A DNA stretch of 64,000 bases from Salinispirillum sp049115955 (GCA_049115955.1 JAGDZJ010000009.1:62001-126000), one strand, 5' to 3'. Shown: positions 15,719-25,293, counted from the stretch's first letter. A program made the numbers and translations. The notes: generated by a model from the sequence alone, not told the origin.

Positions 15719-18055
15719 CTATTTTTTTGCATTCTTCAACGCTTGTTGCAACAACGCGCCCATGGTTCCGTTTGCGGCGGGTGCCGGTGCTTGTGCGCGC
15801 GGCGCACCCTTACTTGCACGTTGCCCTTCAGCACGATTGGGGCGCCCACCCGCCCGTTGTGGCTCCGCTTTGCCGGGTTCGTCATCAAGACGCATACTGA
15901 GGGCGATGCGTTGGCGCGGTACATCCACGTCCATCACTTTTACTTGCACCACGTCTCCGGCTTTTGCCACTTCGGCAGGGTCTTTAATGAACTGATGGCT
16001 CATGGCGGAGATGTGTACCAGTCCGTCTTGGTGCACGCCGACATCAACAAAGGCCCCGAAATTAGTGACGTTGGTCACCACGCCTTCAAGCACCATGCCG
16101 GGGCGCAAATCACCCACCTTTTCGACCCCTTCCTTAAAGGTCGCGGTTTTGAATTCGGGGCGCGGGTCGCGGCCGGGCTTTTCTAATTCAGACAGGATGT
16201 CTTTCACCGTGGGCAGACCAAAACGCTCGTCTGTGTACGCCACCGGATCAAGCTGACGCAGGAACGCACTGTCCCCGATTAAGCTGGTGACTGGACGCTG
16301 CGTGGATGCGACGATTTTTTCCACCACGCTGTAGGACTCCGGGTGCACGGCTGAGGCATCCAACGGGTTGCGGCCGTTCGCGACTTTCAAGAAACCTGCG
16401 CATTGCTCGAACGCTTTAGGCCCCAAGCGCGGTACATCTTTGAGCTGGCGACGATCCTCGAAACGCCCCTGACTGTCGCGAAAGGCGACGATGTTGCTGG
16501 CGATGGTAGTGTTCAGACCAGACACTCGGCTGAGCAAGGGCACTGAAGCGGTATTTAAGTCTACGCCCACTGCGTTCACACAGTCCTCAACAATGGTTTC
16601 GAGCGAACGCGCCAAGGCAACCTGCGACACATCGTGTTGGTACTGCCCAACACCAATGGCTTTCGGGTCGATTTTCACCAGTTCAGCCAGCGGGTCTTGC
16701 AGGCGACGCGCTATTGAGATGGCACCACGAATGGTGACATCAAGGTCGGGGAATTCACGGGCAGCAAAATCAGACGCAGAATAAACGGAAGCACCTGCCT
16801 CGGACACCATCAGCGTATTCAATTTTAATTCCGGGTATTCGCGCGCGATTTCCGTTGCCAGTTTATCCGTTTCACGCGAGGCCGTGCCGTTACCGATGGC
16901 GATCAATTCCACGCCATGTTTCTTGCACAAGGCCACCACCACACGCTTGGCTTCGTCCCAACGGTTCTGCGGCTGATGGGGGTATACGGCATCGTGATCC
17001 AAAACCTTACCGGTTTTATCAACCACAGCGAGCTTAACACCGGTGCGATAAGCAGGGTCCATACCCAAGGTCACCCGTGGTCCAGCCGGTGCAGCCAGCA
17101 TCAAGTCTTTGAGGTTGCGCCCAAACACCTTGATGGCGTCTTCTTCTGCCCGCTCGCGCAAAGTGCCAAACAGATCGGTTTCCAAGTGGGGCAGTAACTT
17201 CACCCGCCACGTCCAGCGTACGACTTCTTTTAGCCAAGCACTGGCAGCACGACCGGTGACCGGTACGTTCAAGTGCAGCGCGATCATACCTTCTGCGTGA
17301 TCTGCAGCGTACGCATCGGCGTCGAGTTGCAGATTCATTTGCAATACGCCTTCGTTACGACCACGGAACACCGCCAGTGCACGGTGCGATGGCATGTTTT
17401 TCCACGCTTCGTGGTGGTCAAAATAGTCCGCGAATTTGGCGCCTTCCTGTTCTTTACCCGGCACTAACGTCGCGTGCACCTGCCCTTTTTCCTGCAAGAA
17501 CTGGCGAAGTTCGCCCACCAAGCTCGGTTGCTCGGCAAAGCGTTCCATCAAAATATATTTGGCGCCTTCCAGCGCGGCTTTCACATCGGCCACACCCAGA
17601 TCAGCGTTGACGTAATCGGCAGCAACCTGCTCGGGGTCTTGGTCTGGGTTTTCCAATAGGGTATTGGCCAATGGCTCCAAACCGGCTTCAATGGCAATCT
17701 GACCCTTAGTGCGACGCTTAACCTTGTAAGGCAGATACAGGTCTTCTAATTCGGTTTTGGTCGCGGCACTGTTCAGCGCGGCCGACAACTCAGGGGTCAA
17801 CTTGCCTTGCTCATCGACCGACTTCAATATGGCCCCGCGGCGATCTTCCAGTTCGGTGAGATAACGGAGACGCTCTTCCAAATTACGCAACTGTGTATCG
17901 TCCAGCGCGCCGGTTACTTCTTTACGGTAACGCGCAATAAAGGGCACGGTCGCGCCTTCCTGCAGCAATTGCATGGTGGCCACGACTTGACGTCGATCCA
18001 CCGCCAGCTCATTGGCAATCTGCTGGCTGATGCGGGACAAAATTTGGGTGTCCAT
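15719..18055 (-). CDS. tex: Tex, RNA-binding transcription accessory protein
   Basis: A conserved nucleic-acid-binding protein that influences transcription and stress tolerance. It has 778 residues: a Tex N-terminal helical region (ATVPFIARYRKEVTGALDD), a YqgF/RuvC-like domain (GMDPAYRTGVKLAVVD at ~330), helix-hairpin-helix repeats (VNTASVPLLSRVSGL), and a C-terminal S1 RNA-binding domain (GMVLEGVVTNVTNFGAFVDVGVHQDGLVH, positions ~645-720). The basic Ala/Arg/Gly-rich tail is unstructured. It starts 13 bases after hslO with an AAGGAAG ribosome site, as the last gene of hslR-hslO-tex. Confidence 0.95.
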   Translation of the reverse strand: MDTQILSRISQQIANELAVDRRQVVATMQLLQEGATVPFIARYRKEVTGALDDTQLRNLEERLRYLTELEDRRGAILKSVDEQGKLTPELSAALNSAATKTELEDLYLPYKVKRRTKGQIAIEAGLEPLANTLLENPDQDPEQVAADYVNADLGVADVKAALEGAKYILMERFAEQPSLVGELRQFLQEKGQVHATLVPGKEQEGAKFADYFDHHEAWKNMPSHRALAVFRGRNEGVLQMNLQLDADAYAADHAEGMIALHLNVPVTGRAASAWLKEVVRWTWRVKLLPHLETDLFGTLRERAEEDAIKVFGRNLKDLMLAAPAGPRVTLGMDPAYRTGVKLAVVDKTGKVLDHDAVYPHQPQNRWDEAKRVVVALCKKHGVELIAIGNGTASRETDKLATEIAREYPELKLNTLMVSEAGASVYSASDFAAREFPDLDVTIRGAISIARRLQDPLAELVKIDPKAIGVGQYQHDVSQVALARSLETIVEDCVNAVGVDLNTASVPLLSRVSGLNTTIASNIVAFRDSQGRFEDRRQLKDVPRLGPKAFEQCAGFLKVANGRNPLDASAVHPESYSVVEKIVASTQRPVTSLIGDSAFLRQLDPVAYTDERFGLPTVKDILSELEKPGRDPRPEFKTATFKEGVEKVGDLRPGMVLEGVVTNVTNFGAFVDVGVHQDGLVHISAMSHQFIKDPAEVAKAGDVVQVKVMDVDVPRQRIALSMRLDDEPGKAEPQRAGGRPNRAEGQRASKGAPRAQAPAPAANGTMGALLQQALKNAKK

Positions 18056-18068
18056 GATGGATACTTCC

Positions 18069-18935
18069 TTAATTCAAATGCTTGTTAGCGTCTACAAAGA
18101 GTTGTTCAACGTCGTCGTGTGTGAAGTGATACTTGGCGTGGCAAAACTGGCAGTCGACCTGAATAACACCGTCTTGTTCAATGACCTCGCGGGCGCTGTC
18201 TAAGCCCAGCGAATACACCGCATTGGCGCTGCGCTCGCGGGAACAGGTGCATTGAAACCACAGGTCAGTCGGTGGGTAGGTGCGCACCGTTTCTTCATGA
18301 AACAGGCGGTACAGCATGGATTCGTTGTCTAAATGTAACAGCTCGTCGTCGGTGATGGTGGCGGCTAATTGGGTCACACGATCCCAGCCATCGGCGTCGG
18401 CTTCAAGCGAGCTCTGGGAAGCACTGCCCGGCAAGGCTTGCAACAGCAGACCGCTGGCGCGCTGACCATCGGCACTGAGCCAGATGCGGGTACGGATTTG
18501 CTCCGATTGTAAGAAGTAGTCTTCCAACGCCGCCGCCAGGCCGTGGTCGCGCAGGCTCACAATGCCTTGGTAGCGCTTACCCACTTTAGGGTCGATGGTG
18601 ATGGCCAACGTACCCTCGCCCAGCATTGAGCCGCTGTCGACAAAGTCATCATTGTATTGAGCGATGGCGCGCAACTGCTCTTGGTTCTGGATTTCCGCCA
18701 TGACCAGTCGCGCCTGACCTGCGCCCCGGGCCTGCAAACTCAAAATACCTTCAAACTTTAAGGTATTACTTAATAGGGTCACAGCAGCCATAAACTCACC
18801 CAACAAGCGCTGCAAGGGCTTCGGATACGGGTGCTGCTTCAACACATCCTGATAAGTCTGGCTTAGGCCCACTAGTTCGCCACGAATGGCAAGGTCGTCA
18901 AACATAAGGCGTTGACGCTGATCGGGATTACTCAT
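18069..18935 (-). CDS. hslO: Hsp33 redox-regulated chaperone
   Basis: A holdase activated by oxidation and heat in the cytoplasm. It has 288 residues; the C-terminal zinc switch has all four Cys, CTC at 229/231 and CQFC at 262/265. The N-terminal substrate domain is typical (LSLQARGAGQARLVMAE). It lies between hslR and tex, 11-13 bases from each, consistent with one heat-shock operon. Confidence 0.95.
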   Translation of the reverse strand: MSNPDQRQRLMFDDLAIRGELVGLSQTYQDVLKQHPYPKPLQRLLGEFMAAVTLLSNTLKFEGILSLQARGAGQARLVMAEIQNQEQLRAIAQYNDDFVDSGSMLGEGTLAITIDPKVGKRYQGIVSLRDHGLAAALEDYFLQSEQIRTRIWLSADGQRASGLLLQALPGSASQSSLEADADGWDRVTQLAATITDDELLHLDNESMLYRLFHEETVRTYPPTDLWFQCTCSRERSANAVYSLGLDSAREVIEQDGVIQVDCQFCHAKYHFTHDDVEQLFVDANKHLN

Positions 18936-18946
18936 AGGACGCTCGA

Positions 18947-19342
18947 TTAATGCTCTGAATTTTGATCTTTAAGCCGCAACAGGTCGCGGCGCTGCTTCTT
19001 GTTGGGGCGGTGGTCGGGGGCGGCGGTGACCGCACCGGCTTGGCGGCGTAAATCCGCGTTGGCAGTCCGCCGGGCGACGCTGTCGGCTGTTTCTTCGTAC
19101 AGCGTCTGCGCCACAGGTGCAGGCCCACGCTGCTCGCTGAGCGCTCGCACCTCTATGGTTTTCTCTTCGAAACCGAGACGCAGACGCAAGGTCGCCCCTA
19201 CCTCTACCGTTCGGCTGGGTTTAGCGCGTGTACCATCATAATGGACCTTGCCGTTTTCAATGGCACTTTTGGCGAGTGAGCGGGTTTTGAAGAAGCGCGC
19301 CGCCCACAACCATTTATCCAGGCGTACTGCCACATCACTCAT
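18947..19342 (-). CDS. hslR: Hsp15, ribosome-associated heat shock protein
   Basis: Binds free 50S subunits that carry nascent tRNA and helps rescue them. From the ATG at 19342 it has 131 residues starting MSDVAVRLDKWLWAARFFKTR, the S4-like RNA-binding domain; the longer frame upstream has a Ser-rich leader foreign to the family. The C-terminal third is basic (NKKQRRDLLRL). It is first in the operon hslR-hslO-tex. Confidence 0.93.
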   Translation of the reverse strand: MSDVAVRLDKWLWAARFFKTRSLAKSAIENGKVHYDGTRAKPSRTVEVGATLRLRLGFEEKTIEVRALSEQRGPAPVAQTLYEETADSVARRTANADLRRQAGAVTAAPDHRPNKKQRRDLLRLKDQNSEH

Positions 19343-19443
19343 AAAATACCCTCTCAAGCCCTCGCGCCGATGCGAAGATGAACTTGATCTATATTGTATG
19401 GGCACAGACTACAATTCCAAGGCCTGTGCCGATCTTATCGCGC

Positions 19444-20448
19444 TCAGCGATCACCCTCACCAGGGAATCGCACACCCCAGTCCTTGCGTAGTTGCTCCAT
19501 CCACGTTTGCAAGCGCAGCGTATCGTCCCATCTCCACTGAGGACTTTCGATCAGTCCGGCTTGAATACAATCCGTCGCATGCTGCATTTCATGAACAAAA
19601 CCACCGCCCGGCTCCGTGCGCTGGTAAATCACCTCCGCCGGGTCATGCCCGCCGCCCTGCGTGAGCTGACGCCCGTCGCACAGGGTGCTCATGCGTAACC
19701 AACCTTTTTCACCATGCAGAGTGGCTTCATGCGGCAGCTCGCGATCTAACGCAAAGTGCAGATAGGCGGTGCGGCCATCGGAATAGCGCAGGATCAACTG
19801 ATCGTGCACATCAACACCGGTTACCGCCAGTTCCGATGTGGTTTCCCAGTGTTCCGGCTCACCGAGCCAGCGCCATGCATGGTAAAGACCGTAGATGCCA
19901 ATATCCAATAACGCCCCACCGGCTAGCGCGGGGTTCAATAGACGACCAGCAGGGTCGTCGGGTGCGGCAAAGCCAAAGCTGACGTGCAGTGAGCGCACCC
20001 GGCCAATGGCATTGTCGGCTAGCAACTGGCGCATACGCTCAGTACCGGGCAAAAAATCCGTCCACAGAGCTTCCATCAAAAACGTATTGTGGGTACGCGC
20101 CAGCGCCGTGAGATGTTGCCACTGTGCAACGTTGATCGCTGCTGGCTTCTCCACCAACACGGCAATACCCGCTTGTAAAGCCTGCGCCGCAGCGTCGGCG
20201 TGCGTGCTGTGCGGCGTCGCAATGTACAGCGCATCTATTGTGCCGCTGCGCAGCATCTCGTCGAGATCGGTAAACTGCGTCGGCGTACCATAACGCTCGG
20301 CAAAGGCCTCTGCTCCTGCGGCAGTGCGCGAACACACGGCACTGACCGTCATGCGTTGGGTGTAGGGTAAATCACCCATGAAGGCACTTACGATACCGGA
20401 CGAACCCAGTACACCCCAACGCAGATTTTGTTGTTCAGATACAGCCAT
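19444..20448 (-). CDS. Gfo/Idh/MocA family NAD(P)-dependent oxidoreductase
   Basis: A 334-residue dehydrogenase with an N-terminal Rossmann fold (WGVLGSSGIVSAFM) and the family EKPAA motif at about residue 100, then a C-terminal alpha/beta domain (GGALLDIGIYGLY, with the catalytic-region Asp-x-Gly-x-Tyr). MEALWTDFLPG is shared with dihydrodiol- and sugar-dehydrogenase-like members. The substrate is unknown; sugars or sugar-like diols are typical. AGGAGTG ribosome site. It is 101 bases downstream of no partner gene on its strand, so it stands alone. Confidence 0.88.
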   Translation of the reverse strand: MAVSEQQNLRWGVLGSSGIVSAFMGDLPYTQRMTVSAVCSRTAAGAEAFAERYGTPTQFTDLDEMLRSGTIDALYIATPHSTHADAAAQALQAGIAVLVEKPAAINVAQWQHLTALARTHNTFLMEALWTDFLPGTERMRQLLADNAIGRVRSLHVSFGFAAPDDPAGRLLNPALAGGALLDIGIYGLYHAWRWLGEPEHWETTSELAVTGVDVHDQLILRYSDGRTAYLHFALDRELPHEATLHGEKGWLRMSTLCDGRQLTQGGGHDPAEVIYQRTEPGGGFVHEMQHATDCIQAGLIESPQWRWDDTLRLQTWMEQLRKDWGVRFPGEGDR

Positions 20449-20601
20449 TCTGTCACTCCTTGCGATTCATTCTTGTCGAGATCTTCTAAAAGATCCTTAA
20501 GTGGGACAATTGTCTCGATTTTCACAAACTATGTGAAACCAAAACGCTCTATTGAGCGTAAAGCCTGCATTCACTTCTATTTATTAAGTATCGGATTTTT
20601 T

Positions 20602-21036
20602 ATGCGGCTCATCCGCCTTACGGTTGTCATGCACCTACTGTCCCATTNNCTGTGGGGGTCAGTGTTGCTATTGTTTCTGGAGCCTTGGGCAGGCCAAGCG
20701 TTGGTAGCGCGGTTCTTCCATATTTTTGCTACCGCAGTCGTTATTCAATTAGGCGCTTATCACTGGGCGATGGCCCAGTGGCAGGATGAGCTGTGTGATG
20801 ACAGGCATTGGCCTGCATCCATTTACACCGCTATCGCCACGTTAGCCTTGGGCATTATCGCACTATTGTGGCCGGCGTGGTCCGTCATTCCTGTGCTGCT
20901 CGCCTTAGGGTTACTGGTCTGGCAGGAAAGCTGGGGGCAGATTTCACGCTACGTTCAGCCGTGGTATCTTCGCTTGCGCTGGTTGCAGATGGTAACGCTG
21001 ATTCTTACTAAAATACTGGTGACCTCGTTAACCTGA
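20602..21036 (+). CDS. Small inner-membrane protein, unknown function
   Basis: A 144-residue protein with four hydrophobic segments (about residues 4-30, 36-55, 70-95 and 97-112 with a final amphipathic stretch), flanked by Arg/Trp-rich ends. It is not recognised. The ATG at 20602 is chosen because the upstream frame overlaps the divergent oxidoreductase promoter and is not membrane-like. One codon (20647-20649) includes two ambiguous bases; the frame stays open on both sides. Confidence 0.55.
   Translation: MRLIRLTVVMHLLSHXLWGSVLLLFLEPWAGQALVARFFHIFATAVVIQLGAYHWAMAQWQDELCDDRHWPASIYTAIATLALGIIALLWPAWSVIPVLLALGLLVWQESWGQISRYVQPWYLRLRWLQMVTLILTKILVTSLT
20648..20649. other. Two ambiguous bases (NN)
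   Basis: The only undetermined bases in the window. They lie inside codon 16 of the small membrane protein. The frame is open on both sides, so two missing calls, not a long gap, seem likely. Confidence 0.99.
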
Positions 21037-21043
21037 ATCCTTG

Positions 21044-22189
21044 CTAACCTGCGTCCTCGATATCAATCAGACGATACAGCACGCCGCCGACGTAGTCCGC
21101 GACCAGTAGAGCACCGTCCGGGCGCATGATGAATGCCGAAGGATGGATGTCCCAGTTACCCAGCTCATAACGCTGAAAATTTGTGTCCATCGCCCAAAAA
21201 TAGCCCTGCACAAAATCAGCAAAGACATAGTGTCCACGTAACCAAGGTTGCACATCTCCGTCGTACCAAACGCCACCAACAACCGCTTGCCCGCCACGCA
21301 GCTCGTAGGTTAATACCGGTGACCTATGATTAATTTCATCACATTCTGTATCGCGCTCAAATGCACGTGCTCCAACAAAGCATCGCCAGCCCAAGTTATC
21401 GCCACGCGACACATTGTTGATCTCCTGCACATCGTCCTGCCCGCCATCCGCCACCCACAACCGGCCAGTACCATCAAAGGTTAAGTGAACCGGATTGCGC
21501 ACGCCAATCGCCCAAATCTCCGGACGCGCATCGTCCTGTTCAACAAGTGGATTGTCCGGCGGTATCGAGTACCCGACACCGGGCCGACGCCGATCGACAT
21601 CAATGCGCAATATTTTACCTAACAAACTCGCGGTGTTTTGTGCCCGACGCGCGGTATCATTATTTGAACCACCGTCGCCGAGCCCGATATAAAGCATGCC
21701 GTCCGGCCCAAACGCCATGCCACCTCCATTATGATTGGCGTACGGCTGTGCAATATCAAACAGCACTTCCGGCTGTTGCAGTACGGGCATACGGCCTGCA
21801 GCGTGCACCCAACGCAGTTGAATGATTTGGCTACGTAGCGTTGTGCCGGAGGGGTTTAGATGCACAAAGATGCGCGGATCCGCAGGGAATTGAGGGTGCA
21901 ACGCCAGACTCAGTAAGCCCATTTCGCTTTGGGTATGAACCGCGAATCGATGCACCAGCTCCGACCGCCCACTGCCTTCATGGAGCCAGCGCACTTCACC
22001 CGTTTTTTGCGCCACCAACAACTGCTGGGGGGACTGCGGCAAATACAGACCACCCACTACTTGCGGTAAGTTCTCCCATACAGGCTCCAGCGCCACGGCG
22101 CGCACGGTACTGGCCATTAACAGCAGTAAGCCGCACAACAGAGGCAACAACAGGCTAATCCGAACAGCGGTCATGGTCGTAATCATCAT
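21044..22189 (-). CDS. PQQ-dependent aldose sugar dehydrogenase (YliI/GdhB-like)
   Basis: A periplasmic six-bladed propeller enzyme that oxidises aldose sugars using PQQ and calcium. It has 381 residues; a signal peptide (LLLPLLCGLLLLMAS) ends near residue 32. Family motifs are MGLLSLALHPQF, ANHNGGGMAFGPDGMLYIGLGDGGS, EIWAIGVRNPVHL and GDNLGWRCFVGAR. PQQ synthesis genes are not in the window. It stands convergent with the small membrane protein, 7 bases apart. Confidence 0.88.
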   Translation of the reverse strand: MMITTMTAVRISLLLPLLCGLLLLMASTVRAVALEPVWENLPQVVGGLYLPQSPQQLLVAQKTGEVRWLHEGSGRSELVHRFAVHTQSEMGLLSLALHPQFPADPRIFVHLNPSGTTLRSQIIQLRWVHAAGRMPVLQQPEVLFDIAQPYANHNGGGMAFGPDGMLYIGLGDGGSNNDTARRAQNTASLLGKILRIDVDRRRPGVGYSIPPDNPLVEQDDARPEIWAIGVRNPVHLTFDGTGRLWVADGGQDDVQEINNVSRGDNLGWRCFVGARAFERDTECDEINHRSPVLTYELRGGQAVVGGVWYDGDVQPWLRGHYVFADFVQGYFWAMDTNFQRYELGNWDIHPSAFIMRPDGALLVADYVGGVLYRLIDIEDAG

Positions 22190-22232
22190 GGCAGTCTATA
22201 CAATCTGTAACGTCATTGCCTAAAAAATAAGC

Positions 22233-22238
22233 TATAAT
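22233..22238 (+). promoter_or_regulatory. Putative -10 element of the Lys-less protein gene
   Basis: A perfect TATAAT 45 bases before the ATG at 22283. No good -35 lies 16-18 bases upstream, so strength is uncertain. A GGAG ribosome site lies between it and the gene. Confidence 0.4.
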
Positions 22239-22282
22239 AGTGTCATTCTTAATATTCAGCAGCCAGTCAGGAGTGTGATTCC

Positions 22283-23002
22283 ATGGCGATTGAAGCAGCT
22301 AACATGTCGACCAGCGTCAGCCCGGCTGTACTGTCGGGCGCATTACGACGCGACGACAACCCAGCACTAGCACGTGAACAGGAAGCACCGCGGCCGGATA
22401 ACAACGCGGCAGCCGATGTTCAGGTAGCGGCGTTGAGCCCACAGCAAGCGGATCGCCAACAGCTTTTGGAGCGCGTGGCGTCTACACAGATAGCACGCGA
22501 GGCCCTGAACCAAGTTGAAAGCTCTTTGGTCGAACAGCGCAATCTGGCCGTGGTGGAACGTGAAACGGGGGTAAACACACAACCGGAACAGCGTGATATT
22601 CAGGAGCGTCGCGGTGAGTTGACCGAGCGTCAGGGCACCATTTTTAGCGTCCCCGAGCGCGATATTTTGGTAGACCAGAGTTTGCGCTCGCAGTTTATTG
22701 AAGCATTGGAAGTGACGTCTGACGCGGAGAACCTGGCGACTGTTGAGCAGTTGGACACCAGCATTGAAACCATTGGCGCTGTGCAACAAGACTTGGACCG
22801 CCAGGAAGCAGTGCAGTTGCGCGAATTCAATGCGCAACAAGACGCGCGCTTGAGCAGCGGCACCTTCCCGGTGCGCAACGTAGATGAAGCGACTGCCTTG
22901 ATAGAACGCGTAGTCGAAGCCGATACCGAACAGTTAACGCGGACATCAAATGCCGTGGATGATCAGCAGCGGCAACAAGTGTTGAACCTGTTAACCGTCT
23001 GA
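22283..23002 (+). CDS. Hypothetical acidic helical protein without Lys, Cys, Trp, Tyr or His
   Basis: A 239-residue protein I cannot assign. It is Gln/Glu/Ala/Val rich, with long predicted helices (for example QQADRQQLLERVASTQIAR and LDTSIETIGAVQQDLDRQ), no signal peptide and no membrane segment. Reading the whole translation I find no Lys, Cys, Trp, Tyr or His. The C-terminus (QQRQQVLNLLTV) weakly recalls the end of bacterial flagellins (PQQVLSLL), as does the preceding NVDEAT segment. It is a single gene with its own TATAAT and a hairpin after the stop. Confidence 0.7.
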   Translation: MAIEAANMSTSVSPAVLSGALRRDDNPALAREQEAPRPDNNAAADVQVAALSPQQADRQQLLERVASTQIAREALNQVESSLVEQRNLAVVERETGVNTQPEQRDIQERRGELTERQGTIFSVPERDILVDQSLRSQFIEALEVTSDAENLATVEQLDTSIETIGAVQQDLDRQEAVQLREFNAQQDARLSSGTFPVRNVDEATALIERVVEADTEQLTRTSNAVDDQQRQQVLNLLTV

Positions 23003-23004
23003 TA

Positions 23005-23042
23005 GAAGCATCCAAAGCTTCCACTGAGGCTTTAGGTGCTTC
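23005..23042 (+). terminator. Imperfect hairpin after the Lys-less protein gene
   Basis: Arms 23005-23018 and 23029-23042 pair at 14 positions including two G-U pairs. There is no T-run behind it. It lies between convergent stops (23002 and 23061). Confidence 0.45.
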
Positions 23043-23060
23043 CTTGCAGTAGCTAAACCT

Positions 23061-25085
23061 TCAGTCATCTAACATCGCAAACAACGAATCTATGGTACGC
23101 CGACCCTGCGCTTGATTCTGCTCTTTGCTCGGCGCCTGCAACCCTTCCCACTCGATATCTTCTGCAGGCATTTCTTCCAGAAAGCGGCTCGGTACACAGT
23201 CGACGACCTCCCCAAACTGCCGACGACGGGCAGCGTAAGTCAGTACTAACTGTTCACGCGCTCGGGTAATGCCGACGTACATCAAGCGGCGCTCTTCTTC
23301 TACATCATCGCTCTCAATGCTGTTGCGATGCGGCAGCAGTTCTTCCTCCAGCCCCATCATAAACACATGCGGAAACTCCAAGCCTTTGGAGGCGTGCAAA
23401 GTCATCAGTTGCACGGCATTGGTCTGCTCTTCATCTTCTTGCCGTTCAAGCATATCGCGCAGCACCAAGCGTGCAATGGCATCTTCTACCGCCACATCAG
23501 AAGCTTCATCATCGTCGTCTTGACGCTCTAAAATAGACTGCAATCCGTCAATCAAATGCCAGACGTTAGCCATGCGTTTTTCCGCCACACCGCTCGAACT
23601 GCTGTCCTGACGCAACCAGCTTTCGTAATCCATATCGAAGATCAATTCTTTGATGATGGTAATGGGCGCTTCCGCCTCAGCCAGCTTGCGCCGTTTCAAG
23701 TCGAGCCACTCAACGAAGCTGTGCAGGCGCTGTAAGCTCTTGCCTTGCAAGACCTGCTGCAGTCCAGCTTCACCCGCGCCCTGATACAAACTCAGGTCGT
23801 GCTCGCCACAATACAGGCCAAGTTTTTCCAGCGTGGCAGCACCGATTTCTCGGCGCGGTGTATTAATGATGCGCAAAAAAGCCGCATCGTCTTCCGGGTT
23901 AATCAACAAGCGCAGATAGGCCATGATGTCTTTGACTTCAGCCCGCGCAAAAAACGAGGTGCCGCCACTGATTTGATACGGCACTCGACTTTGCTGTAGC
24001 TTGATTTCCAGCAGGCGCGCTTGGTGATTACCGCGATACAGAATGGCGAAGTCTTTGTATTCTTTACGCCCTTGCAACTTGGTACTGAGGATGTCGTTAA
24101 CGATGCGCTCGACTTCGGCTTCTTCGTTGGCGGTGCGAATCACCCGAATGGGCTTACCTTCGCCCATATCGCTCCACAGCGTTTTGGTGAATACGTGCGG
24201 GTTGTTGTCGATCACTCGGTTGGCCGCTTTCAGAATGCGCTTGGTCGAGCGGTAGTTCTGTTCCAATTTCACTACTTTCAAGCTCGGAAAGTCGTCTTGC
24301 AGTTTGGCCAAATTCTCCGGCCGGGCGCCACGCCACGAATAGATCGATTGGTCATCATCACCCACTACCGTAAAACGTCCGCTGCCCGCAACCAACAATT
24401 TGACCATGATGTACTGACTGATGTTGGTATCCTGATACTCATCCACCAATAAATACCGTACTTTGCGCTGCCAGCGCTCCAATACGTCGGCGTGCGTTTG
24501 AAACAATTCGGTTGGGAGGCGAATCAAGTCATCGAAGTCCACTGCGTTATAAGCACTCAATAAACGAGCATACTGAGTGAACACCTGCGCACCAATGACT
24601 TCGTTGTCATCCTTGGCATGACTGAGTGCCCGCTCCGGGTTCAGCATGTCGTTTTTCCAATTGGATATCTGGTGCTGATAAAAACCCGCTTGGTCGATCT
24701 CATCCGGGAACTCACGGCTAAGAATGTCTTTGATCAGCGCAAAGGCGTCCGCCTGATCAAAAATGGTGAAGTTCTTTTTCAGCCCGGCCGCCAAATACTC
24801 GCGCCGCAGGATATTCAGCCCTAAATTGTGAAACGTCGAGACGGTTAAGCCACGACCTGCCTTCCCTTTCACCAACTGACCGACCCGCGCTTTCATTTCT
24901 TTGGCGGCTTTATTGGTGAACGTCACGGCAACAATGTGACGGGCTTGATACTGGCAATGTTCAATCAGATAGGCGATTTTCTGCGTGATTACGCTGGTCT
25001 TGCCACTGCCTGCACCGGCAAGGACCAACAACGGCCCATCGATGTAGCGCACGGATTCAGACTGTCGCTCATTCAACTGCGTCAA
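23061..25085 (-). CDS. rep: ATP-dependent DNA helicase Rep
   Basis: 3'-5' SF1A helicase that clears proteins ahead of replication forks. It has 674 residues, as in E. coli (673). Walker A is AGAGSGKTS, then TFTNKAAKEMKAR (Ia), LLVDEYQDTN (II, with DE), VVGDDDQSIYSWRGA (III), VKLEQNYRST (IV) and TLHASKGLEFPHV (V), VGITRAREQL (VI). The start is TTG at 25085, supported by an AGAGGA ribosome site 9 bases away and by family length. Distinguished from UvrD/PcrA by overall similarity and GRGLTVSTFHNLGL. Confidence 0.95.
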   Translation of the reverse strand: MTQLNERQSESVRYIDGPLLVLAGAGSGKTSVITQKIAYLIEHCQYQARHIVAVTFTNKAAKEMKARVGQLVKGKAGRGLTVSTFHNLGLNILRREYLAAGLKKNFTIFDQADAFALIKDILSREFPDEIDQAGFYQHQISNWKNDMLNPERALSHAKDDNEVIGAQVFTQYARLLSAYNAVDFDDLIRLPTELFQTHADVLERWQRKVRYLLVDEYQDTNISQYIMVKLLVAGSGRFTVVGDDDQSIYSWRGARPENLAKLQDDFPSLKVVKLEQNYRSTKRILKAANRVIDNNPHVFTKTLWSDMGEGKPIRVIRTANEEAEVERIVNDILSTKLQGRKEYKDFAILYRGNHQARLLEIKLQQSRVPYQISGGTSFFARAEVKDIMAYLRLLINPEDDAAFLRIINTPRREIGAATLEKLGLYCGEHDLSLYQGAGEAGLQQVLQGKSLQRLHSFVEWLDLKRRKLAEAEAPITIIKELIFDMDYESWLRQDSSSSGVAEKRMANVWHLIDGLQSILERQDDDDEASDVAVEDAIARLVLRDMLERQEDEEQTNAVQLMTLHASKGLEFPHVFMMGLEEELLPHRNSIESDDVEEERRLMYVGITRAREQLVLTYAARRRQFGEVVDCVPSRFLEEMPAEDIEWEGLQAPSKEQNQAQGRRTIDSLFAMLDD

Positions 25086-25146
25086 CGCGGATATCCTCTC
25101 AACACCTGATTAACCATGACTTAAAAACCTCTTAATTCTACTTAAC

Positions 25147-25171
25147 ATCTACCTTAGTAGAGTAGATTTTT
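25147..25171. promoter_or_regulatory. Hairpin with T-run in the rep/GGDEF-EAL intergenic region
   Basis: A 6-bp stem (25147-25152/25162-25167) followed by TTTTT on the plus strand, upstream of the GGDEF-EAL gene. It could be an early terminator or attenuator or chance in an AT-rich promoter region. Confidence 0.3.
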
Positions 25172-25293
25172 GTACCGAGTTGTGCGATGTTCACCACCAT
25201 GCTTAGGGAAGGCATACCTAAACAACTTTGGATTTGCTGCTGTCACGTTGCCACTGCGTGCCGGTCGCCAGCTATCTGCCTTGCAGATTAAAG

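Noticed and set aside
15713..16186. 157-codon plus-strand open frame opposite the end of tex
   Set aside because: Antisense to the S1 domain of tex; no family features.
23061..25085. UvrD or PcrA instead of Rep
   Set aside because: Length and the N-terminal and motif Ia/Ib wording follow Rep, and the C-terminal extension of UvrD is missing.
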